NCBI RefSeq assembly: GCF_010389155.1
Contig: NC_057762.1
Location: 35,648,055-35,712,054 of the forward strand
DNA length: 64,000 nucleotides
DNA from: Erigeron canadensis
Lineage: Eukaryota; Streptophyta; Magnoliopsida; Asterales; Asteraceae
Reading direction: 5' to 3'
The notes beneath the pieces are model-generated. The model saw only the letters and a program-made list of their open reading frames with translations. It was not told the origin of the DNA and did not search any database. Below, one piece after another: positions 11,882 through 21,995 of the stretch. Both the position numbers and the translations under genes were made by a program. Within the stretch, counting starts at the first letter, position 1. Each line of letters begins with the position of its first letter.

Positions 11882-12105
11882 TCTATAACTACTTATTAAA
11901 CAAACTACGTATTCTATTTTTAGAATACCTTAATCTTTTAAAATATTTATAGCATACATATTTTATCTACAAAATTACCTTTATTAACTCCTTAAATTAA
12001 ATGAATTATTTTATATCAATTATCTATTTTACTTGCCGTTGTTGCCACTACAAATCGCCATCTCTACGACCACCACGCGGTCGCATTGCGCGAGTATTCG
12101 TCTAG
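11882..12105 (+). mobile_element. Short non-autonomous Helitron (224 bp)
   Basis: Begins TCTATAACTACTTATTAAAC after an A. It ends with the hairpin-forming CACGCGGTCGCATTGCGCG, GTATTCGTCTAG and a T, so the insertion lies between A and T as expected. It holds no frame. Confidence 0.65.
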
Positions 12106-13895
12106 TATAATTTCTACACAAAAAAGAAAAAAATACTATGAATATCTTATATAAATTTATCTAAAAACATATCCTTAATTATGGACAAATACCTTGTAAA
12201 CAAACGAAAGATGTACTTGTTTCAATAATATGGACAAGAAAAGATAAATAAGAATATGAAAGGATGTATAAAATCTCTACATTGGAGATAGCCTTTGTAA
12301 TTCCAGTTACTCTACCGGTTACAAGCTTTAAATACAGCTTTTGACTTATGTTACGAAGCCAACTTAGTATCTAAGTTTTAGGTCTATAACTTTCTAATTT
12401 TGTTTCATAATAGCATATTTGTGCATTTGATCATCATTTAGCATAACTCTTTTGCAATATCTTGAATCGGGCATTTTCTCGACACCATCATAGTAATCGA
12501 TTTCAGTTTTTTTTTTATATAAAATAATATATGTCATCGTTTTTTATTTGGGTGGATGGTAAAGTTGGGCTACATAAAAAGGGTAAAAATGGGAATGGAC
12601 ATACAATTATGATGATAATAGGGGCATGAGAAAGGTGGAGACAAAGTGTGATGCTCTAAGATTTTGCAGAAAAAACGATAATTACGAAATCAAACAAATA
12701 TTGATCGTGTTTAGCCAAATTTGTCATAATTCAACCACTCCATTCAACTACCCCTCAACTTTCATGAATTGCTAAAAACAACCCCGGAAATTCACAAGTC
12801 CATATCCACACGTGTCTCCATTCACATGTCACCAAGCCGGTATTCTTCCCATTTCAATGGCAAGTGGGTCCATCTCGTCCCCAATAAGTCCAAACGTGGG
12901 AATATAAAATTATGTACTAACACATGGACTTATGGACCATTATAAAATCAGCATTCCATTTAAAAGTTATGCAATTCTTATCATAAAAGTGACGGTATGA
13001 AGTAAGTTGCGGATCGACACAAACATGTTAAAATTGGAAGTGGTAACTTCTGATAAAACTAATCTATGTATAGGTTAATATTGATGACATTTTGTCCTCA
13101 AATGATCTAATGGAACGGATTCTTTATTCAAAAATACTAATTGCTAATCGTTTAGTTCACGAAACCAAATTGTTGTCTTTATCCTGTAAGTAGTAGGTGT
13201 GTGTAATTCGATGCTTAGACCACGTTTCCTTAATATATGGACCAAATTATCACCTTTGATATATTGTTAAAGAAATTTCATCTTTAATCAAGTCGCCAAA
13301 TTTTGTATAACTTTTAATTCAACGTTAACTTTATGCACAATTTACGTCAAATTATGTGCAATATTAGGATTTACACCAAATTTAAATACCTTAGATTTCA
13401 AAAAATATTTTATTTTAGTTTTTAACCTTAATTTTCAATTGGTCAATTCATATAAATTGTAAATATTTCCTATAAGAGCACTCCCCACTCCCAATGGAAA
13501 TGTATTGAGAGTGTATTTACTAAAAAGTGCGAATTTAAACTTTTAGTTCTATACACTTTTTAGGATGGATAAATTTCTACACATTTTTAATTTTATATAT
13601 TTTTACACATTAAAAAACGTGACAAATTTTTTTAATTTGTTTACACTTTTATTGTTTGAAGTGTGTGTTCAATGCGGTTGAAAAGAAATGCATGTGTATC
13701 ATATTCATTTTCTTCAACCGTCGTTAAAACACTACTTTCACTTAAAGGAGTAAACAAAACAAACCAAGCTAAGTAACAAAAATTGAGTTTGGCTCATTGA
13801 TGTCGGAACTTTGATGCCATATTGTCATACGTACATGGATATATGTGGAAATCCTTCTTCAATGATCTAATGACTTTTGCTATATTAGTATATTA
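12106..13895. other. Intergenic DNA, no gene recognised
   Basis: About 1.8 kb of AT-rich sequence. I found no frame of coding character on either strand, no tRNA gene and no clear repeat termini. The least AT-rich part (12770-12910) holds CACGTGTC and CACATGTC words but no other signal. Confidence 0.45.
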
Positions 13896-14742
13896 CTAGC
13901 CTAATATTCGTACGATGTATGGTAGTTATATACTCTCTCCGTCTCAATTTAAATATCCAATGTTGACTGGTTGAGTCTTTCTTCTCTAACTTTGACTGTA
14001 AGTATATTTTTTTTTGTATAATATAATATCTAATGAAAGTTATATCAATAAAAAAATAAATTTAAAGCTCAATCTATTCATATATTTTACATCAATTATT
14101 ATATAACACACATGAAACAATTTTATGGTCAAAGTTGTAAAAGAAAGACTTCTAGAGTCAAAATATGACATTTAAATTGGGACGGAGAGAGTAGGTTGTA
14201 TCATGAAAAAATTCGAATATGTCTCATACATGATTCGTGAATATTAAATAAATTGTGGTTAAGGTAAATCGATAATTGAAACTAATTTATAATAAACAAT
14301 CTTGATAAATATAATATATGTTTAATTACAGTTTTGGATTTACCTTAAATTTTTGGAACCACATCAAAATTAGAACTTGTAAACATAGTGGATGATGGAA
14401 AATAACCTTGTGATTTCGGATCATAAACTCAAATTTTTGAAGTCTTCATGTTAATAACTTATTATAATTAATATAAGTATTAGAAGTTGATTAATTAAAA
14501 AAGAAAAAGAGACAACTTATTAATAATAAAACGATCAATCAAATAAAATCATAATGTCTTTTATATTATTAAACCAATAGTTTAGAGTTTAATTTTAAGT
14601 CTAATTATAAAGAAATTAAATTTATATACAACTAAAAACGTTAATTTAACAAAACAAAAAATTAAAAAAACATGTGTCGATCAAAGATTACATCACGTGT
14701 CATTTCAAGAACATGTTAATCTTCTTTTAGTTTATTGGTAGA
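13896..14742 (-). mobile_element. Non-autonomous Helitron, family 1, with nested MITE
   Basis: On the minus strand it starts TCTACCAATAAACTAAAAG at 14742 and ends with the ACATCGTACGAATATTAGG region and CTAG at 13896-13899. Removing the MITE at 13933-14191 leaves about 586 bp, close to the 575-bp copy at 5625-6199. This supports both boundaries and the order of insertion. Confidence 0.75.
13933..14191. mobile_element. Stowaway-type (Tc1/mariner) MITE
   Basis: The terminal inverted repeats read CTCTCTCCGTCTCAATTTAA at the left and the complement of that at the right, with one mismatch in the first 20 bases (G for A). They are flanked by TA on both sides (13931-13932, 14192-14193). The CTC-CTCCGTC start and TA duplication are the hallmark of plant Stowaway elements. 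It is 259 bp with no coding capacity and sits inside a Helitron. Confidence 0.85.
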
Positions 14743-14944
14743 TTTTTTTGATTAATAGTAAGTAAAAAAAATATATATGAGTTATATATGTAAGTCTAAG
14801 AATTAATTTTATAAAAACTTCTGTGTCGTGGTTAGAATACATAGGCTATTAGGATTATGATTAGCATTGGTCATTTAAAAATTAATATTAACATCTGATA
14901 AATATTAAGTAATGTAAAATAAGAACTTTTTTATAAAAATGATT

Positions 14945-15024
14945 AAAAGTGACACGTGTCATATAAATAATTCGTCAAGTGTTGAATAAAAAAACCCTCA
15001 ATCCTGTTTTAGTATATTGATAGA
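14945..15024 (-). mobile_element. Helitron family 1 5' end fragment
   Basis: Minus-strand start TCTATCAATATACTAAAACA, then GGATTGAGGG and ACACGTGTC blocks of the family's 5' domain. No 3' terminus was found to the left. Confidence 0.5.
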
Positions 15025-15126
15025 TTTATAATAATCATAATTATAATGGTGCCTAAGCTTCTAATAATCCGTTAAAAACTTGACACAAATTTCACAAATA
15101 AATACTTATGTGTGTTTATGTGTTTT

Positions 15127-15322
15127 ATATGGATGAAAATTCTCTCAAGTTATTCCAACTTGAGGGGTAAAGTTGAGGGAACTCTTGATCTTTTGCATTA
15201 AAATCAATGAACAAAATTCAATTATCATTTTTAAATTTTCACCATTGATTTTAATTTAAGGATCAAGATTTTTTTAACTTTACCTTCTCAAGTTGAGATA
15301 ACTTGAGATGATCTCTACCCGT
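15127..15322. mobile_element. Foldback MITE, about 195 bp
   Basis: TCTCAAGTTATTCCAACTTGAG, GTAAAGTT, CTTGATC and TTAAAATCAATG in the left half are answered in inverse order by CATTGATTTTAA, GATCAAG, AACTTTACC and CTCAAGTTGAGATAACTTGAG. Almost the whole element can fold on itself. No clear target duplication was read. Confidence 0.6.
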
Positions 15323-15909
15323 TTTATAGTGTGTAATATATTGTTTGTAAACGTGTGTTAGTCATCTTAACTCACGTGTCATGTTTAAGGTGATATTAAT
15401 ATTTATGTAGCAAAATCAAACAACTTTAATTAATAGGAAAAAGATTCATATAATGAATGACAGAAGTGATGGATGATAACGGGAGGGTTTTTTTCTTTCA
15501 TTTGTTAAAAGAGGCGAGTAGTTTTCCATTTTATTAATATAAACACTGCTTAACCGAAGCATTTATTACCCTGAATCTTCTTCTAACTACTTTCAAAATT
15601 GTATCTAGCAGAATTTGACGTAAAAAAGACGCACGACGATATTAGGCCAATGGTTATGATAAATGAAGGATGAAAATATGAAATGAAATAAAGAAAAGAG
15701 GTAAAGAAAGAAAATATAAAAAAGATTAGGGTGTAAGTTACGTATTAAATTAAGAAGGGGGGACACAGGAAAACAGGTGAGGAAACTGCGATGGGGGACA
15801 AGAAAGCGGCATTTTTAGTTATTCTGCCGGCTGCTGACCGGGACATATAACTCCCTTCCAACAATTATAATTCCAGTTTTACCCCTTTCACTATACCAAA
15901 GTTACCATT
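15323..15909. other. Intergenic DNA, no gene seen
   Basis: The segment 15740-15870 is richer in G+C than its surroundings, but has no frame and no repeat I recognise. Confidence 0.4.
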
Positions 15910-16110
15910 TTGCAGGTTTTTTTTTTTTTTTTTATTTTTTTAACGGTAAATTTGGGTTCAGCAGCATGCCTCTTCATATACCCAACTTCAAAGAAAAACC
16001 CATTCTCCATTTCTGGAAGCATTTTGCTCACAACAAGATTTGAACCCAAGATCTCTCTGTCTCTCAGTCTCATACTACACCATACCAATCCATCTATTAT
16101 ATGTATTTTT
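15910..16110 (-). mobile_element. tRNA-derived SINE with poly(A) tail
   Basis: On the minus strand a box A-like TGGTATGGTGTAGTATGAG is followed by box B-like GGGTTCAAATCTTG, and the element ends ACCGTTAAAAAAATAAAA. The CCGTTAAAA tail resembles that of the LINE-like pieces at 32856 and 61129, suggesting a shared retrotransposition partner (inference). Open frames on both strands here are chance. Confidence 0.6.
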
Positions 16111-17202
16111 TTTAACATTTAAATCTTTATTGATAAAAAATTAGCAAGGGGCTAGAATGGTTTGAAAATTCAAATCACTATATTATATATATGTATTGGA
16201 TTATGTTTTCTGCACGCCTATTTATTTCTCCTCAAAAAAGGTGAGATTTTATACATGTACGGAACCATGAAAAGAAAACACCAACCTCAAAATTAAAAAG
16301 AATGTTTGTGTGATCTTGTATGTTCTTTTACACACATATCAAATTGGAATGTTCGTTTTATTTCCTGAACATAACACATTATGGCCTAGACATATTAGGT
16401 TTAGTTACGAGTCAGCTCACAACAAAACTCAAGTTGTGATTAAATTACGGGTTTTGGTAATGACAGTTTTATGAGTTGTCATTAACATGCATAATATAAT
16501 TGTAATTAACTTATCGGTTTTGCTAATGTTCGTTCTTGTACTTAAACATTGTTACGAAAGATCGATGCGCTTATGAATATGTCATTTGATATAGTTACTA
16601 TTCTTGGTACGTAACGCATCATGGATATACAAGTGTTAGTGAAATCAATGGCGAATTAATGTGAATGACCCATAGCAAAAACATTTTAACACTAGCATCG
16701 TATCTAGCAAGGTAATATTAACGACTATAATATTACGATTTTTAATCATTTTTCGTTATTTTTAACAATTTATAAGTGTTTTAGCATTTTTGTTAGTTAT
16801 TAATTATTTATCATTTAGTTATTTAAATATATCTCTATAAGGTTTGTTACTATAAAAATCTTTCAAAAGTTTAAAGTTATCTACATTGACCGATATCTCA
16901 AATTTCGTTGCCCTGTATAGTAACACAATAAAAGCAAATGTATTTCAAAAAAAATTACTCTACATAGATTGAACGGACTCGTAACTCGGCTATCCCTAAA
17001 CTTAAGGTAGTTCCGTCCAAGAGTGAAATGTATTTTAACTAAGAATTTATTTCGTATGTATTTTATGTCCTAAAACTTTTCTCTAGCTTGGTTCGAATTC
17101 CGTGATCATCAAAGGTTTAACCTTACAAAAAATTATCAGAGAATTTAACCTTAATTACACATATCCATGTCACCCTTTTCCGTGCATGTAAATTAAGAAT
17201 TC
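16111..17202. other. Intergenic DNA, no gene seen
   Basis: AT-rich with no recognisable structure. Confidence 0.4.
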
Positions 17203-17216
17203 TTCTAAAACGATAT

Positions 17217-17434
17217 ATTTTTTTTTAACATTCAGTCGGTATACGATATCGGAAAAATCTTACCATATAATGGTGAAACCTTGCATGTACCATAGACAAC
17301 GAGATGTTGACCATGAGCCATTACAAATATTCAGAGGGAAAACCCCCAAGGTTTTGTCATTCCTAAAAATCGAACTCAAAACCTTGAGTAAAACAGGGAG
17401 TGCCTCTGACCAGTTGGAATGACCTTCATTGGCA
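17217..17434 (-). mobile_element. tRNA-derived SINE with perfect 14-bp target duplication
   Basis: TTCTAAAACGATAT occurs at 17203-17216 and again at 17435-17448. Between them the minus strand has a tRNA-like head (CATTCCAACTGGTCAGAGG, then box B GAGTTCGATTTTTAGG) and a tail ending in GTTAAAAAAAA. The orientation, poly(A) next to the left duplication and the perfect duplication together make a textbook SINE insertion. Confidence 0.85.
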
Positions 17435-17448
17435 TTCTAAAACGATAT

Positions 17449-18163
17449 TATTATATATGGACACATAATAAAGTGCCATCTCTAATTTAAAACTACTGTG
17501 TATCCGATCGAAGCACACCCATTGCATCTTGGCCCGGGTATGCCACAATACAATCATGCACGGTTCAGAAACTTACATATATAATTGAACTAACTAATAC
17601 TATATGAAGTATCATTTTACTCGATTTCGATCATATTTATAGTTTCTTTTGCCATATAAATGCATTTGAAGAACAAAAAGGGACCCCGGCCTGATTATGA
17701 ATCATCATGCATGCATGTTCACAGTATAGTTCAGAGACCTCAATTAAATGGGCTAGCTATATATTGGGGTCGCTCTTCGAAAGAGGTCTCGACTAGAGTG
17801 CCAAGCTCAAGCTTGACTGGATGTCTGGATTAATTAACAAACTCAAAAGCTCGACCGAGCCGCCTTCATTTTAAGATCAAGCTTGAGCAACTATAATCGA
17901 GACTTTCCTGCTCAACCAGACACTTTGTTTTGCGTCTTATAGCAACTTACGATAGTTATAGATCAATGCATTATGTGAGTACTGAGTAGTCATATAAATA
18001 ATGGTACATGATACATACAGATCGATCATTGGTGCCCTGAGCCTCCGAAGTAACTTAAATGGGCACATATTTGAATTTCACAGTTAAACCAAAAGCTTGT
18101 GTTTGGAAAAGGATACATATGACTATAATTTAGAAATCTAAACATGTATGTATATATATATAT
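17449..18163. other. Intergenic DNA, no gene seen
   Basis: Contains a moderately GC-rich patch near 17760-17930 with CTCGACC/TCGAGAC words. No open frame or repeat ends were seen. Confidence 0.4.
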
Positions 18164-18645
18164 AAAGTTATTTTGAGAAACTTTTTTTTTTTTGCGACAA
18201 CCTTTGAGAACTTTTCAAATCAAGCCCCAACCGATGATTGTTTTTTACATGAAAATTGTTTTTTGATTGTTTTCTGAATAACTTATGTGTAATTTTGAAG
18301 TTTATAATTGTGTGGAACATATATTATCACCTGTTATACAATTATGTAGAGATTTGGATTCTTGATCACATGTGCACGAATATTGCTATGATGACATGTA
18401 TGCAAGCCGATCACATGTAATCATAGCAATATTCGTGCACATATGATTAAGAATCCAAATCTCCACATAATTGTATAACGGATGATAATCTATGCCTCCA
18501 CACAATTATAAACTTAAAAATTACACATAAGTTATCCAGAAAACAATCAAAAAACAATTTTCATGTAAAGAATAATCATCAGTTGGGCTTGATTTGAAAA
18601 GTTCTCAAAGGTTCTCGCAAAATAAAGGGTTCTCAAAATAACTTT
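18164..18645. mobile_element. Near-perfect foldback element, arms about 235 bp
   Basis: The left arm (18164 to about 18400) and right arm (about 18414 to 18645) are close to 90% complementary by eye, around a loop of about a dozen bases at 18401-18413. The ends read AAAGTTATTTTGAGAA, like the element at 2705-3075. If transcribed it would form a long hairpin RNA. It encodes no protein. Arm similarity suggests a recent insertion or ongoing correction between arms. Confidence 0.8.
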
Positions 18646-18649
18646 TCAC

Positions 18650-18936
18650 TATACGGTTTTTTTTTTTATAATTTATCGATATACGGTTTTTGAGATAAAT
18701 TTTTTTGAATGAATTAGAGAAATTAAATGATTGATGGAGGGAAGAGAAAAAAAATAAGTGGTTGAGATTTGATGAGATAGAAGAAAATGATTGATTGAGA
18801 TTTAAAAGTATTATATGTATGTTAAGTATAGATGTTTAAATTAGTGAATAAAGAAGAGGGGTATATTAAGTATATCAAATCCTTAATTGAGATTAAATAA
18901 AAATGTTACTCCCTTATAATGTATTACTAGATTTAG
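18650..18936 (-). mobile_element. Helitron family 2 5' portion
   Basis: On the minus strand it starts near TCTAGTAATACATTATAAGG and contains AATCTCAACCA and the TCTCAAAAACCGTATATCGA-type block, in the same order as in the Helitron at 58035-58459. The foldback at 18164-18645 sits next to its inner end. Confidence 0.5.
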
Positions 18937-19020
18937 ACTCATGTCAGATAAACCAATTGTTTATGACATATTAAAGATAAAATTAAATATGTGTAATTAA
19001 AGAAGAGTTGTGAAAAAACA

Positions 19021-19176
19021 AACCAGTAAATTCACATATAAAGAATTTAATTAAAGAATGTAATGAAAATCAAAGTAACAGAATGTAAACAAACCAGTAA
19101 AAACAAACCAATTTACTAACCAGTAAATTCAAATATAAAGAATGTAATGAAAATCAAAGTAACAGAATGTAATAGT
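19021..19176. repeat. Tandem duplication, 60-70 bp unit
   Basis: AACCAGTAAATTCA, ATATAAAGAAT, GTAATGAAAATCAAAGTAAC and AGAATGTAA occur at 19021-19089 and again at 19120-19176. They are separated by a shorter AACCAGTAAAAACAAACCAA stretch. Confidence 0.85.
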
Positions 19177-19424
19177 GGAACATTGACAAAAATGTTTAAC
19201 TTGTTCGTCTATCAATATTATGTCAAGACTTGTTGTCTGTTTTCCTAACCATACAATTAAAAAACTTCTTGTAGTTTTTGTTGTATTTATTTTTTATGAA
19301 AGTTTTAGATTGTATAGTTAGATATATTGTTTTGCTATATATAATCATTGATATTTTGATAAGTTATAATTGAAAATTACTTAAATAACTTATAATTATA
19401 CTTTGATGAAGACTAAATGTAACC

Positions 19425-19675
19425 CAATTCACTGGAGTTTTTTTTGTGAAATTATTTTTATGTCTTTTCCATGTCTCGAACGTGATTGTTAAAAATAGAA
19501 TACTTAATTTGTATATTTGAATAGCAGGTGAAAAACTATGTTCCTCTGCAGGACTCAAACCGATTCACTGGAGTTCTTTTTGTGAAATTACTTTTAATTG
19601 TTTTTCTCACATCTCGAACTCAAGACCTCCAGCATGCATAGTTCATGCTGAACCATTGAGTTACGATGACTAAAA
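19425..19675 (-). mobile_element. Two partial tRNA-derived SINE copies in tandem
   Basis: The block TTCACTGGAGTT-TTTTTGTGAAATTA...TCTCGAAC occurs at about 19426-19484 and at 19563-19620. The second copy continues on the minus strand into a head with TAACTCAATGGTTCAGCATG and GAGTTCGAGATGTG, the box A/box B arrangement of a tRNA-derived SINE. Confidence 0.55.
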
Positions 19676-21992
19676 GGAAGGGTTGTATTAAGATTTCTTG
19701 GGTAACATAAATATCTTTTTGAGTTTTTTCTCATGACTTGTGAGTTTCCGACAATACCCTTTTGTCATTCCACTTAACGCGCTACTCAATACCAAGCTTT
19801 CGTCTAAAACAACCATCATTAACTGCCACTTACCTTTGCACGCCTCCACCCCCACTTTGCTGTGTTTTACCGTTTTGCCCTCAACTTCCATTTCTTACCT
19901 CAATCCTCTCATAATCATAATGTCTCATCCTATTCCTTTCTATATACAAAAATCAGAGGTTTCTTATACTTTTTTGGGCAAAAAATAAGATAAAAATAAT
20001 CCAATTGTACGACATTTTGTCGAATCAATTCTACATTATGTGCCTTTCAGAAGAGGGGGAAAAAAATCTACATTAAGTATTTTGTAAAATGAAAAATGAA
20101 TACTATATATTAAAGTATTCATATCATATCAACCATTAATTGATACGAGTAGTTTGCTATTTAGAGACATTAATATTTTACTGTCTTTGGGTTCTCGTGG
20201 CTTGAGACATAAGTTTTTCTCATAAATAACTGGCTTTCCGACTAAAGACGGATGTATGACATGGTCGTCAAGTTGAGTAACATAAATTTTGGACTCAACT
20301 AAATTACTTAGCTTAAAAACATTTATTTATAATTGTTTGAAAGGGAGACATAGACATATTAAAAAAAAAACCGAAGTCGATTGTTATCCATGTTAACGTT
20401 GATTCAATTATAGCTAAGTGGATTGTAGACTTGGAGTCTTTGTTTTCGAATATGATATGATATGATCTATAGTGCTGTTTGTTGGGCTAAATTTATTTTA
20501 GCCCATTAATAAAAGACTACTCTGCATTATAACAGATTAGTCAATTTTACACAATTTATTTTACGTAATTTTAAAAAGTGCATAAAATCTTGTTGGAACA
20601 TTTGCACTTATAAATGTGTACAAAGTGTCTAAATCAATAAGTGCAAAAAAGTTACACGTGAAACTTATAACTTTTTTCGCACTTTTTAATGTAGACTACT
20701 TGTACACATTTTTAAGTGCGAACAACTTAACAACTTTACGCATTCTAAAAAAATGTATAGAAGAAGAGCGTACAAACAACAAATTTGTTGTAGTGTCGGA
20801 AGTTCTAAACAAAAAACGGACAAAAAAGTTTTTCATTCAAAAATTAAAATAGAAAACTGAATTACCCGTATAACCAAACTTTTGAAAACTCAATAGCATA
20901 ACTTTTGTATATTCCATCTTTAATTGGTGCTGGAATCATCAACCGAAGGGTTGTGTGTCGGATAATCTTCATAATCGGGAAGCAAGACTGGATTTGCTTA
21001 ACTTAAAATGACAAATAATAAAGCTTGGGCTCACAAGCGAAATTAAAAGACGTAGGTACAATTTAACTCATGTGGGTATAAAGGATTTTACTAGAATCAC
21101 GGAGGTCATGATGAGAATCCGACGTGATTCTAAGGTGTCAAATACCTAAATAAAAACTAAGCCACCATCTAAATATCTTCCGTAACGGTTAAGGTTATAG
21201 TGAATATAAAACTTCTTAAGCTGATTACAGATTATACCAATGCATGAAAAAGACTTCGACCAACAAAGACTAAACAATCAGTTTTCACGTCAAAATATAT
21301 TTAGTACAATCTCAAAGAAGGTCTGGAAACCCAAAATATGAAAAGAAAAAACTACACTAAATGAAGATTTCTTTTACCAAATATCCATACAAAACACCTC
21401 TTTGATTTCGCATACAATGCTATTACAAAAATAAACCTTTATTTACTAATAAATTATAAATATACAAGGTTATTTAAGTGACAATCGGGACAAGAAAAGG
21501 ATCACTGGCGGGACATGTTGTTGTCCCAATATTGCCGGATGACTTCCACTTTTGCCAAATACTTTTATTAACCATGGTTTACTTAAAATTTAAAATTTAA
21601 CCAAGGTTATCAAAATCTTAATCCTTCTATATTATGTAAAAAGAAAAATGATTAACATCTTAACATATTAGCCTTATAATTCTTTTTTTAGTATAAAAAT
21701 TTAACATGTGGAATCCTTTTATTATCATTTATCATTATCCCCTTTGATATTTCAAGTGACTTGATCTTATGTTTATGAAAATAATTAGGAATATCAATTT
21801 GAAGTTTCTATCATTGCTCATTTAAAAATAGTAGCCCCTTTTGTTGAAAATTCGATAATTTGGATGAGAAATACATATATTACATGATAAACACATCTCT
21901 TATCATCTAAAATATCTATCCACTATCTTCTTTGTATTAATTACCTACATAATAACGGGCGGCCAAATAAGCTATGTGAGTTATGCAACTAC
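19676..21992. other. Intergenic DNA, no gene recognised
   Basis: About 2.3 kb. Overlapping frames of 67 and 82 codons on opposite strands at 19688-19988, and one of 78 codons at 20616-20852, have no recognised similarity. The TGTACA/AAGTGC words around 20600-20730 form loose inverted repeats. Confidence 0.4.
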
Positions 21993-21995
21993 TTA

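Noticed and set aside
15127..15322. Foldback considered as a microRNA precursor
   Set aside because: Pairing covers the whole element and resembles MITE TIRs; no short mature-miRNA-like duplex stands out without small-RNA data.
17760..17930. GC-richer patch with repeated CTCGA words considered as a gene remnant
   Set aside because: Stops occur in all frames and no family was recognised.
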